Positions 54,887 through 64,000 of a DNA stretch of 64,000 bases are shown one piece after another; the first letter of the stretch is position 1; each line of letters begins with the position of its first letter. This stretch comes from Salisapilia sapeloensis. Its lineage: Eukaryota > Oomycota > Peronosporomycetes > Peronosporales > Salisapiliaceae. The stretch lies in contig JAADVB010000014.1 in NCBI GenBank assembly GCA_023334545.1, forward strand, positions 1 through 64,000, written 5' to 3'. The notes beneath the pieces were generated by a model. It ran no database searches. It was not told the DNA's origin and worked only from the letters and a program-made list of their open reading frames with translations. Position numbers and translations under genes: made by a program.

Positions 54887-56439
54887 TAGAAACCAGGATC
54901 AAATAAAAGCTTTGGCTATAGAGACACTATCGGGAGAGTGCGTTGTAAAGAGTGGGATCTCAGCCGGAACGCCATCGCCATATTAAAGATCTGTAATCGT
55001 CATCAGTAGCACCATTCAGTTTCCTTACGCGCATGGAGACCAAAGTGAAGTGACTAGGGGCGTTTCGCAAGGGATTATCTTTGCATGGATAGTGATATGG
55101 ATATTATTGTGCAGCACAGAAACGGATCGCAATGTCCACGATCAAAAGCAAAGACGAGTCTATGGAATATAAATCGAATGTGAACCGGCTGGAAAACGTC
55201 GGGCTCGAATCACTTTCGCGTCCAAGGTGATGAACGATAGCTGCTTGACCCTCGTCTGCCCAGTTCAATCAATCCGGTGCCTGGTTGCTGTTTCAAAGCA
55301 AGGACAACGCCTTAAGCATCCCACATCACGCGAGTGCATTGCCAGTACTTGGAACTCGAGCGTAGAAATGCGATCTTTTGCTTGGAAGGGAAGCAAGGTA
55401 TATTCGGCTGGTTCTTTGGAAAGTCAGGCAACAGATCTGTCGGCAAAATCAAGTTGGCGAGCTCTTCTTGGCCAAAGGTATCGCCATCCTGCCATTACTC
55501 TCTTCGGAACCAAAAGAAATCTTGTAGTCGCAGCTGCTTTGAAACTGATCAGCGCAGCAGAAACAGGGCTGCCATCAACGAATTTACAAACAAAGCCGAG
55601 TGATGGCCGCTCTTTAGCCACCGATATACATTGTCGATGCAGTCCGTAGGATCTCTTACACTCCTACCGTCCGTTTCGTTTAGCATCAAGTAGCATCCGT
55701 ACCCGCGGCTATACGATTCTGTAGCAGCGAGTTCGCCGCGTTTGATGAGTGTTTGCTCGTACTGAAATTCGGCGCATCCGCGCCAGCTCATCCAATAATA
55801 GCCTGTCCTTTTTATATGCTCATCTTTGAAGTGACATCACGCGTGACTATCATCTTGATACTCTCGTCAAACTCTCGTTGACAGCAAGTTCTCGTGCAAA
55901 ATGTGCTAGTGTACCGTTCGAGTGGTCAGTGTAGACAGTCCTGCGACGATGGACGCGTGTCCGTCGCATTAAAAGGCGCTTATCACGTGGAGAGTCGAAA
56001 AATCGACTGCAAATACGATCCACACGCTCGTAAACAGTTGGGTTTCAAGTTCAACATAAAAAGACGAGATCGATCACGTAAGCCTTTTTTCGCTTGCTCT
56101 TCTTGTCGTGCTTGACCTAACTATCCTTGAATTGGACGTCGGTCGCTCAAACCTAGAGTTTCCTGCTCGAATGCAGTCACGAAGCAACCCGTGTGAAGCG
56201 TGCAAGTGCTGCCAGACAGCAAGATGCGACATGTTGCATGAACCGGCTCTTAACGCCAAGTTTCATTGGATGAAATGGTGTCTTCTTGTTTAACCAGACA
56301 TACGCTATGTTATATTAGACAGCGATGGGGAGAGAGAACAGCCCACGATTTCCATTTGTCGTTTCTGCACGCCTCGCACAAAGATAGGCAAAATACCGTA
56401 GAATAGACGATAGGTCGCTCCATCCTCTTTAGCGCAATA
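54887..56439. other. Gene-poor stretch, about 1.5 kb
   Basis: No gene can be called with confidence. Two competing small gene models overlap on opposite strands at 55132-55791 (one is listed separately). A 73-codon ORF at 55894-56115 has no recognisable domain. The last part is presumably the promoter of the zinc-repeat gene. Confidence 0.4.
55424..55791 (-). CDS. Tentative small protein, strand uncertain
   Basis: Exons 55791-55668 and 55611-55424 (56-nt intron, gtagga..taaag) join two ORFs in phase to give 103 residues: MSWRGCAEFQYEQTLIKRGE, then GFVCKFVDGSPVSAALISFK and RFLLVPKRVMAGWRYLWPRR. The single normal-sized intron speaks for it. Against it, a plus-strand model over 55132-55603 with three introns (84, 36 and 34 nt) also yields a smooth 105-residue protein. 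At most one is likely to be real. No family is recognised in either. Confidence 0.28.
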
Positions 56440-57696
56440 ATGTCCATGCAAACAGAGCTACCGCCGCCGTTGCCGTTGGAGCCGATGGCCGACCAAAAGG
56501 CCGAGGCACGGAACGACGCGCTCAAGTCCAATCGACTCTGTACCATCCCCGGATGCGAAAAACGGGTGCGCTCCAAAGGACTGTGCAAGGCCCACGGCGG
56601 TGGTCGACGGTGCATGGTCGAAGGCTGCGAGCGCAGTAGTCAAGGTCAAGGCCTCTGCATTCGGCACGGAGGAGGAAAGAGGTGCACGCGCGACGGCTGC
56701 ACCAAAGCGTCCCAGTCCAACGGTCTTTGCAAAGCTCACGGCGGTGGCTTGCGTTGCCAGGCGCCCAATTGCACCAAGAGCAGCCAAGGAGGCGGATACT
56801 GTCGTGCGCATGGCGGAGGACAGCGCTGCGAGAAGGAAGGCTGTACGAAAGGCGCGCAACGCGGCGGTAGGTGCGCTGGGCACGGTGGATCTCGCTTCTG
56901 CCAGCACCCAGACTGCACCAAAAATGACCGTGGCGGAGGGTTCTGCGCAGAACACGGCGGCGGCAAGCGTTGTGATGCCGAGGGATGCAATAAACCTGCG
57001 AGGAAGCGAGGCAAGTGCAGTTACCATGCCAATTCCACCAAGGGCAAGCCCCCGAAGGGAGAAATGAGTGGGATGGAGATGCCCAGTGGACCTCCGAACG
57101 GCGGAGTGCCAATGGGCCAACCGAACCACATGATGGACATGCGGCCAATTGCTGCGCCGCACTTCAACTCGATGAATGCCATGAGAGACCAAGGCGCGGC
57201 CTTGGCAGCTCTGGACAGAGGCAGTTTCCTGCCTCCTCCGCAACTAGGAGCGTCGCCGTATCAACGCCAAGAGGTGGATCCACCTAGATTCAATAAAGGA
57301 TTCGAGAACGTGCCGACGACGCAGTACTTGCAGATCCATACCGACCAGCGATCGTATGAGCCGATTCGACACCCGTACCCGATGCCGATGGAGCGAGGGT
57401 ACCGAGACTATGTTAAGTCTTCTCCGCACCAATGGCGGGAGGATCGGCATGACATGGAGGGGTACGTGGAAGATGTCAAGGAGCCGCCGCACATGCCTTC
57501 GTTCCCGTATGGTCCGCAGAGCCACTTGTCCGCAGCGGACTCTGCGGCCATGGCGCCAGCAGCATATGAGGCGCCTGGTCGGCCGCCGTACTATCAGCAA
57601 GTGCCACAGGAAAGCAACATGGCGTACTACGCGAGCTACTCACAGCCGAACCAGATGCAGCACATGCATGGCATGGACCCGTCCATCTTTTCCTAG
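56440..57696 (+). CDS. WRKY19-type zinc-repeat protein
   Basis: Single exon, 418 residues. Residues about 34-196 are seven copies of a 24-25-residue Cys/His unit, for example GCEKRVRSKGLCKAHGGGRR and GCTKASQSNGLCKAHGGGLR, with the pattern Cys-x8-10-Cys-x2-His-Gly-Gly-Gly-x2-Cys. The same repeat is found at the N-terminus of plant WRKY19-like proteins and in other eukaryotes; no WRKY domain is present here. The repeats probably bind zinc and perhaps nucleic acid. The C-terminal 220 residues are Met/Pro/Tyr/His-rich and disordered, as in transcriptional regulators. The start is the first ATG of the frame. Confidence 0.85.
   Translation: MSMQTELPPPLPLEPMADQKAEARNDALKSNRLCTIPGCEKRVRSKGLCKAHGGGRRCMVEGCERSSQGQGLCIRHGGGKRCTRDGCTKASQSNGLCKAHGGGLRCQAPNCTKSSQGGGYCRAHGGGQRCEKEGCTKGAQRGGRCAGHGGSRFCQHPDCTKNDRGGGFCAEHGGGKRCDAEGCNKPARKRGKCSYHANSTKGKPPKGEMSGMEMPSGPPNGGVPMGQPNHMMDMRPIAAPHFNSMNAMRDQGAALAALDRGSFLPPPQLGASPYQRQEVDPPRFNKGFENVPTTQYLQIHTDQRSYEPIRHPYPMPMERGYRDYVKSSPHQWREDRHDMEGYVEDVKEPPHMPSFPYGPQSHLSAADSAAMAPAAYEAPGRPPYYQQVPQESNMAYYASYSQPNQMQHMHGMDPSIFS
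56539..57028 (+). repeat. Seven tandem zinc-knuckle coding units
   Basis: Coding tandem repeat of about 72-75 nt per unit inside the WRKY19-type gene. Units keep the Cys and His codons and the Gly-Gly-Gly turn but differ in between, so the array is old rather than freshly duplicated. The last unit is shortened and ends KCSYH. Confidence 0.8.
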
Positions 57697-57767
57697 GGCA
57701 CTGTTTTTAGACTAATGCGTTTTTGCAGCGTGAAAATTTTAACAAAGCGTGGGGCAAAGTCAGCGTC

Positions 57768-58702
57768 TTATATGTCTTTCTCAAGTTGTTTCAAGATGCT
57801 GAGGATCGTCGCAAGGCCTTTGCGGACGCCGTCGTCTTTCTTCCTGTCTCCTGATGGGTGCTCCTGGACGTGGGCGAAGTCGATGAGCCGAATGTCCGGA
57901 CGTGTGTCGTTCGAGTCGTGGCTGTAGATGAACAGGAGAGAGCTTGCGATGAACTGAAAGTCTTCCTGTTCATCAAATACTTTTGCAAACGCCTCGAGCT
58001 GATCGATGAAAGATAAAAGTAGAGAGCGACGGAGCGTCGTGTCGGACGGAAAAAAGACGTCGAATGCTTTCGGTAGATCGGCAGCTTCCGAGATATTTCG
58101 ACCAAAGTACTTATCCTTCGTAAAGTAGTTTTGCGCTTTTGAATCGAACACTTTCATGCCTTGGAGACGAAAGCCAACGGTTTCTTGCAGTGGACACTTG
58201 CTACGCTCGTACTCGATCTTTTCTAACGACGCTCCGTCTTCATATGATCTCGTACCTACCTTGACATCCATGATGCATGGATGATTGCGATCTCTTGTAA
58301 GGTCTTCCAAAGCGAGGTACTCTGTGTATAGCGTGTCAGTGCGTGGCTGAGCTAGGGTATGACGTGAAGCGTACGCCTAGATGAATCCTCTTCCGGTCCA
58401 GCAGGAACGAGACCAAAGTAGGATGGTAGTAGAGGGCGAAAGTGGAGGTACTGGTCGTCATGGAACACTTTTTCGTAGAAAGCATGCTCCCTCTCACCAC
58501 GACGACCGCTTTGAAACGGCTTGAGCACACGATCTCCAGCTAGTTTCAGCTCTTGTGTTTCATATATAACAGAAGATAGTCCATGAGCATCGTTTTTTAA
58601 ATACATGTATGCATGCAGTATTGCAAGAGAAAATGTACCGCTAGTAGAGGCTGCATGTCCACCTACTTGATGCGCAAAGGGTTGCTCTGATACTTGGCTC
58701 AT
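57768..58702 (-). CDS. Inositol polyphosphate kinase (IPK superfamily)
   Basis: Exons 58702-58375 and 58321-57768, 293 residues. IPK enzymes (IPMK, IP3K, IP6K) phosphorylate soluble inositol phosphates. The hallmark PxxxDxKxG is present in HPCIMDVKVGTRSYEDGAS. Other family motifs are SSLLFIYSHD and the metal-binding DFAH (IRLIDFAHVQEHPSGDRKKD). The N-terminus reads EQPFAHQVGGHAAS, similar to IPMK-type proteins, and LPSYFG precedes the catalytic part. The 53-nt intron fits in phase 1. The short length favours IPMK-like activity, but substrate preference cannot be read from the sequence. Confidence 0.9.
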
Positions 58703-58720
58703 CCTACCAAAGCGTTCTCG

Positions 58721-58731
58721 TGTTGAAATGG
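58721..58731 (-). promoter_or_regulatory. Inr-like element of IPK gene
   Basis: On the minus strand the string ccatttcaaca fits the oomycete initiator core and lies about 20 nt before the ATG at 58702. Consensus match only. Confidence 0.3.
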
Positions 58732-58931
58732 CTACAGGATAGATAAGCTTGAAATATCCGAAATCGATACGAACAGCTCGTTAATCTGGTGCAACGAGTG
58801 GTACATTTTATCTAAACCAGTTGTTTTAGGAAGAAGAAACGGCTAAATTTACCCATTGAAGTACAACGGCACTAAGCACACGCCCAATGAAAACGCCACA
58901 CAAACCAAAAGATCTTGAAGAGTGAAGAAGA

Positions 58932-61617
58932 ATGCGCTTGGCGACGCTACTTGGTGCGCTCGCGTGTGCTTCCCCAAGTCTCGTAGCTGCCGAAGGTCAG
59001 GAGGATGGAGACGATACGTTATTCCAGGCGCTCCAGGACCAGTTCCAGCGCTCGAATGAACTCTTGACGCAGTTCTTCAACGACGCTTCTTTCCCATCGT
59101 TGGATGCCTTTTGGGCGAGTGAAGACGCGGAGAACGAGTTGGCTGATGCCAAAGAGGATGTCGCTTGTCATACGGCCATCTCGGTCCTCCGGAACTCGGC
59201 CAAGTGGCAGAAAGAAGCGGAAGAACCGGGAAAAACATTGCGCGAAGGCATTCGAGTCGAGTCCTATGAGCACCCAACGTCTGTCCAGTGTGAAGAGCTG
59301 TCGTCAGATGAACTCGTTCAAAAGGTATGTTATGTTTTGTATCCGTTGAAACGTTTTTATTAATACATGGAGGGTATGTTAGTGTCGGGCGATTCTCGAG
59401 CAAAAGGACCAGTTGGGAGCGCTTCTAGCGACGCATCAAACTGAGGAAGAGATCTGTGCGCAGCTACAGGATGCTCCGGTTGTCCAAGAACCATTGATGC
59501 CGACCGCAGACGAAAATATGAGTTGTCGTCTCTGCAAGCGTTTCGTGCAAATCGTGGACGACTACGTCGAGGACGACCTCAAGCAAGTGGAGCAAGCAAG
59601 GCTGATCATCGGCGATATTTGCGACGCCCTATCTCCGGATTCCATGTGCCACGTGTTCTTACAAAAGTTTGACCTCGTCGTTGCTTGGGTCAGGCATGGC
59701 ATGGATCCGCAAGTGGTGTGCATGCAAATTGCCATGTGTGATGGTCCAAAGTTGATCGAAGACAAGCCAGGGGCTGCGATGCTCATGTTGGAAGAAACTC
59801 CGACGACGGAAGTGGAACCAGGAAATGCGCCGTGCTTCTTCTGCACGTATGTCGCCTTCATCATCCACTTCTTCGACCGCCACATGCCGAACCAGCTTCC
59901 TGCATTGGAAATGGTGCTCCAGATGAGCTGCCAAATGATGCCGCACAAGTTTTCGTGTGAAAACGTTGAAAGTCACTTTGACAAGATCGTCAAGCTGCTT
60001 CGTGAAGGAAAAGAGTACACAGACGCTTGCAGAGAGATTTCAAGCTGCCCGAAGGATGCGCTTAGTCTACCAGTGAGTGTGGACGACCCTGCCTCGTTAT
60101 CGTCTGCGATCTCGGAACTCGTGTTGGCAGTCGAGAACGAGAAAGCCGTGGCGGGAGATGCGACGGAGTGCTACTACTGTGACTTTGTCGTGACGCTGGT
60201 GGAGATCGCGATGCAAGAGAAACCAGAATATGTGCAGCAGCTCCGAGGTGTCCTCGACATGGTCTGCACAATGCTCGGCTCGGAAGACCAGTGCCACACG
60301 TACCTGAAGCAGCTCGATTCTGTCATGGATGCGCTGCAGCAGAAGCAGACGCCGCGTCAGATCTGCACCACTCAGCTCCACTACTGCAAAAGCCAGTCGT
60401 TGCAATCGCTCATGCTCGGCGAAACTCTCGGTGTAGCCATGGAAGAGCTCATGCAGACAGTGAACATTGATTCGTGCTTCCTTTGCACGCAAATGGGCAC
60501 CATCTTCAAGATCGCGTTGGCACAGGATCCGGACCAGATCGCGCAGCTTCGTCAAGTCGCGGATCTCGTGTGTGACTTTTTGCCTCCAGACAGCAAGTGT
60601 CATCCGATCGTCAAGATGTTGGACCAGGAGATTGACTCGCTGAAGAGAGGAGAAGACCCGAAAGAGATCTGTAAGGACATGAAGTTCTGCCCTGCATCGA
60701 CCATGTACGAGGACCTCATGTCGCTTCACACAGAAGGTGTGGAGGCACCTGCACCGAGTCCGACGGACCACTCCAAGTGCGCCTACTGCAGTGGTGTGCT
60801 GACGGTGTTGGAAGTGGCGCTTCACATGCGTCCAGACCAAGTGAACCAGGTGCGACAGGCTGCTGGCGTGGTCTGTGACATGCTTCCGGCGGATGACGAG
60901 TGCCACGACGACTTGAGGATGTTCGACGAGGCGGTGACGCTTCTGCAAAAGGGAGAAGGACCACACGACGTTTGCGTTAAGCTTCAGTACTGCGGTCGTA
61001 GTGAGAACGTCGGAGCCAAGGTCATGGACTTAGCGATTCTCGACGCCAAGACGAACTACAAGGACGAGTGCGCCGTGTGCAAGAGCAACTCGCTCTTGCT
61101 GGCGTCTTTGTCTGCTGGAGACGACTCAATCCGTGCGTTCAAGGATATGATGAACAACGTTTGTCGGTTGGTGCCAGACACGCCCGAGTGCACGCTTGTG
61201 CTGAACTACCACGACGATATTCTCCGCTCGATTGAGCAAGATAAGTCCGTCGAAGAGATTTGTGAGGACTTGTCGTACTGCCAAGATACGCAAGATGAAG
61301 GAGCGATGAGCTGCATGCTGTGTGAGTACACTGGCGAGATCGTCAAGCACACCAAGGACAACCAAGAAGCGCTGCGTGTGTCCAAGCAGGCGCTCGAGAC
61401 GCTGTGCACGGTGCTTCCGCCAGCAGCTCACTGCGATCTCCTCTCGGCGTCCTTTGACTCGATAGTGAATAAGGTGAAGAATGGAGAGAGTGTGGCGCAA
61501 GTGTGCGATGAAGTCAAGATGTGCGGACGTGAGCGTGGAGATATGACGATGGAGGAGGATGAGGTCAAGCAAGTGGTGGAGCAGTGGAAGCAAGTGATGG
61601 CGACAGAACGCAACTAG
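58932..61617 (+). CDS. Secreted multi-saposin-B-domain protein
   Basis: Exons 58932-59324 and 59383-61617, 875 residues. It begins with a signal peptide (MRLATLLGALACASPSLVAA). A degenerate saposin-like unit (about 75-160) spans the intron. Seven full saposin B units follow, each with six cysteines at the usual spacing: starts at MSCRLCKRFV, APCFFCTYVAF, TECYYCDFVVTL, DSCFLCTQMGTI, SKCAYCSGVLTV, DECAVCKSNSLL and MSCMLCEYTGEI, each ending Cys-x4-6-Cys (for example ICKDMKFC). Saposin domains bind lipids and present them to hydrolases or disturb membranes. Linkers are short and acidic, so a prosaposin-like precursor cut in the vacuole is possible. Location in vacuole or outside the cell is undecided. 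Confidence 0.88.
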
Positions 61618-61702
61618 TCTCACGCCACCAACGTAAGCTTTGCTTTTAACTTTTCGAAATGAACATGACTTGAAGGTCAGAATGATACGTGGAAATTATT
61701 TT

Positions 61703-64000
61703 TTATCCAAACCATCTCTTGGGCGCCTTGGACTTGCGACGACTATACACCGCTGCGGCACGTCGACCTCGGCGAGATATCGTCAGAGAGGTAAGTGCGG
61801 CACTACTACCTGATGCGACTGTACTCGGTGGCTTCCACGATCCTGCGATGAGCGATAGCCTGCGAGAGCTGGTGCCACTCACGCCGCTCATACCGCTGTA
61901 CACAGACGTCATGTCGGAACCTCTGGTGTCATCGAACATTTGACTGCTGAAACCTGTGTCTCGACTCGTCAGGTAGCCACTCGTGGGCACACTCGAGAGA
62001 GCTCCGACGCTATCGTATCGTTCGCTACCTTCTACGCTATTGCGTCGAGGCGCAGACTTGCGCTGTTGCTCCTTTTCTTCCTTCTTATACTCCTTTGCTT
62101 TCTTCGAATGGTATTGCGTATCCATCGGTTCGAACTGAGCTCGGATAGTCGAATGCCGAAGTGACTTTGGAGGCGCGTGGACGACTGGCATGCGCACAGA
62201 TGGAGGCAGTGCCACTTCGGACTTTTCTTCCTCCTCTTCCTCGTTAATCGGAGAGCCCTCGTATCGGAAGCTCTTGGGCGGAGCAGTCACTTCCTCCACC
62301 TCTAGCTCACCGTCTTCGAACTTGATACTCTTCGGTGGAGCGCCAACCGATTCAAACACATTCACATCGTCCCGCTCGCTATCAATGTCATATTCGCTGT
62401 CATGGAGCGACATGTTCCGTTCATTGTCCACATCAAAGCTGCGTCCACTATCTCGGATGCTTGGAGGTGCATCCAGTGGGTAGTCATCTGGCGATTGCAA
62501 CGTCTCCGGTACAATGTCTTCTTCCTCGAGCTTACTTTCCTCGGTCGTGTCTTCTGCAGGAGCTTTGACTGTTTCTGCGAGTGTAAAGTTGTGCCACCTC
62601 GCACTCGCTCTGTCCATAAAGCTTCTAGCCAAGATCCCCGAGTTCTCCTTTGTCGTCGTCGTCTTCTCCGACTTGATGATACGTAGCACCCGATTAACAT
62701 TCGACCACGTCGTGTTCTCCATCTTGCCCTTATTCTCCGACATACCTTCGAGGAACTTGACCACATCCTTGTAGTACTTTACGTCCTGTAGCATATAGTC
62801 ATTCTTTTGCTTCTCTTCTTCCTTTGCAGCACTTCGTGTTTCGAGGATACGTCGTACTAGCTTTAATAACGCAGGAATGTCCGAGTGCTGCATCGTCATG
62901 CGGCAGAAGAGCAGCTCGAGACAGTCTTTCGACGTAATCTCACTAAACTGCACGAGACGTCTCGCGAGACGAAGGACACATCTGTACGGAAAGCTCGTGA
63001 CGAGCTGCTTATTGCACTGCCGTATCAGCGTCACAATCTGTGCAGGCATGCCACTGCTACCTATACTCTCTTCGATCGGCACGTCTGCACGTAGGATGTA
63101 CGTTGTTGCTGTTGTTAGCTTCTCGACTTCATCTGCTGCTTCCTTGAGATGTGGTGGCGGTTGAGTCAAGTCAAAGCCCATGAGCTCCTGCAAGCGTTCC
63201 GACCAGAGTTGGAAGAGGAGTTCCAAGTTGTAAGCTGCGTTCGTCAGTTTCTCCGGATCCGGACGAGATAAGAACCGGTCGAGGTACAGCCCGGCAACAA
63301 AGTTATCTGGGTATCGAACGTAATCCGTTTCGTCATTCAGCTCGACGCTATCACGCTTGGCACTCGATCGCTCGAGTCGATTGCGACAGATGATCTCATC
63401 CACCTTCTTCCGCACGGTCGTTCGCCAGTGGGAGTTCCAGATTAAGTCACTCTTGTCATGATTGTCGTCAAAGAACTTGGGCGCGAGCATCGGGTCCAAG
63501 TGCACTTGATACACGATCGGGTACGGTAAGAAGCGGCACAGTCCGCTGTACATTTTCTCTCGCAAGGCAAAGTCCTTGACAAGGAGAGCGTACAACACTT
63601 CAAACGCTGGTTCACGCAAAGCTTCTGCACGCAAATAGTGTTCATGCAGCACATACTGGCGGCTTTGGATGGCTGTACCGAGGATCTCTACCCATAAGCC
63701 ACTGCTCTGGACGTACTGCGCGACCACGAGACAAGTATCACAGATTTCAGCCAAGCACGCGAGCGCGTAGTATGCTTGCTCGTAGTCCAAGTGGTCCGTG
63801 ATGACCTGCAAGCTCCATGTGTATTGACAGAAGGGCGACAGCATGCGTTCGAGATTTTCTTCAAAGCCGCAGATTTTGTTCAGAATCAACAGAGCGAGTT
63901 CTTGACGACCGAGGTACTCTCGATCACCAAACGCGCGCTCCATCTCGGACGACATGCCGTCTGAATTCACTTGTTCTTGCTGGGTCTTGAACCCATACGC
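61703..64000 (-). CDS. RME-8/DNAJC13 (GRV2-like) endosomal protein, C-terminal part
   Basis: Partial: the frame is open at the right window edge, so the N-terminus and J domain lie outside. At least 765 residues are visible. RME-8 proteins sit on endosomes and recruit HSC70 for retromer/clathrin sorting. Armadillo-like parts characteristic of the family are ACLAEICDTCLVVAQYVQSS, FLPYPIVYQVHLDPMLAPKF, NSHWRTTVRKKVDEIICRNR and VAGLYLDRFLSRPDPEKLTN. The C-terminal 250 residues are acidic and disordered, with five PP-containing units (DAPPSIRD, GAPPKSIKFE, TAPPKSFRYE, ALPPSVRM, HAPPKSLRHS). The end is 85 bp from the convergent saposin gene. Confidence 0.82.
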   Translation of the reverse strand, partial: AYGFKTQQEQVNSDGMSSEMERAFGDREYLGRQELALLILNKICGFEENLERMLSPFCQYTWSLQVITDHLDYEQAYYALACLAEICDTCLVVAQYVQSSGLWVEILGTAIQSRQYVLHEHYLRAEALREPAFEVLYALLVKDFALREKMYSGLCRFLPYPIVYQVHLDPMLAPKFFDDNHDKSDLIWNSHWRTTVRKKVDEIICRNRLERSSAKRDSVELNDETDYVRYPDNFVAGLYLDRFLSRPDPEKLTNAAYNLELLFQLWSERLQELMGFDLTQPPPHLKEAADEVEKLTTATTYILRADVPIEESIGSSGMPAQIVTLIRQCNKQLVTSFPYRCVLRLARRLVQFSEITSKDCLELLFCRMTMQHSDIPALLKLVRRILETRSAAKEEEKQKNDYMLQDVKYYKDVVKFLEGMSENKGKMENTTWSNVNRVLRIIKSEKTTTTKENSGILARSFMDRASARWHNFTLAETVKAPAEDTTEESKLEEEDIVPETLQSPDDYPLDAPPSIRDSGRSFDVDNERNMSLHDSEYDIDSERDDVNVFESVGAPPKSIKFEDGELEVEEVTAPPKSFRYEGSPINEEEEEEKSEVALPPSVRMPVVHAPPKSLRHSTIRAQFEPMDTQYHSKKAKEYKKEEKEQQRKSAPRRNSVEGSERYDSVGALSSVPTSGYLTSRDTGFSSQMFDDTRGSDMTSVYSGMSGVSGTSSRRLSLIAGSWKPPSTVASGSSAALTSLTISRRGRRAAAVYSRRKSKAPKRWFG

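Noticed and set aside
56458-57243. 261-codon minus-strand ORF under the zinc-repeat gene
   Set aside because: Repetitive antisense of the Cys/His/Gly array; no independent evidence.
60097-60966. 289-codon minus-strand ORF under the saposin gene
   Set aside because: Antisense shadow; the plus strand holds six-cysteine repeats at perfect spacing.

Overview
The window is nuclear DNA of a eukaryote, most likely an oomycete (water mould) that still makes flagellated zoospores. The reasons are: a protein fusing START-like, FYVE and FIST regions and a decayed START-FYVE gene, both oomycete-style architectures; a WRKY19-type zinc-repeat protein; basal-body and flagellar genes (CFAP52, BBS1, SFI1-like); and Inr-like elements (YCAYTTY with pyrimidine flanks) upstream of several genes. 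Genes are dense, on both strands, and mostly free of introns or cut by very short ones (about 44-66 nt, a few proposed at 34-36 nt). Species cannot be fixed from the sequence alone. All splice sites are read by eye from GT..AG signals, reading frame and family alignment from memory.

Layout. 0-8 kb: SH3/Arg-Ser-rich protein, leucyl aminopeptidase, CFAP52, an F-box protein. 8.7-18 kb: SAC3/GANP mRNA-export scaffold divergent from ribosomal protein eL13, a leucine-rich-repeat protein, and a protein with the plant-type TIGR01589 domain. 18-30 kb: a 1,507-residue LRR/coiled-coil/C2 protein, TAF6, a secreted GH17 glucanase, a ten-exon BBS1, and a second F-box protein. 30-40 kb: FYVE-FIST protein, small basic and small membrane proteins, a B-box protein rich in SUMO signals, and a SPRY protein. 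40-49 kb: a compact housekeeping block (PRP5/DDX46, mS33, ribulose-phosphate epimerase, MRT4, eIF3h, SFI1-like). 49-56 kb: a looser stretch with a START-FYVE pseudogene, a secreted metallophosphatase, METTL17/Rsm22 and uncertain small ORFs. 56-64 kb: WRKY19-type zinc-repeat protein, inositol polyphosphate kinase, a secreted multi-saposin protein, and the C-terminal part of RME-8/DNAJC13 running off the right edge.

The genes do not form one pathway. Themes that recur are cilium/basal body (CFAP52, BBS1, SFI1-like, perhaps LRR-C2), gene expression (SAC3, TAF6, PRP5, eIF3h, eL13, MRT4, mS33, METTL17), and membrane/phosphoinositide or secreted functions (FYVE-FIST, IPK, RME-8, saposins, GH17, phosphatase). 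I found no CRISPR array, rRNA, intact tRNA, transposase or other clear mobile element. The most noteworthy items are the SUMO-rich B-box protein, the FYVE-FIST fusion, the START-FYVE pseudogene, a GC-AG intron in METTL17, a plant-type domain outside plants, very short introns, and possible tRNA-derived repeats.
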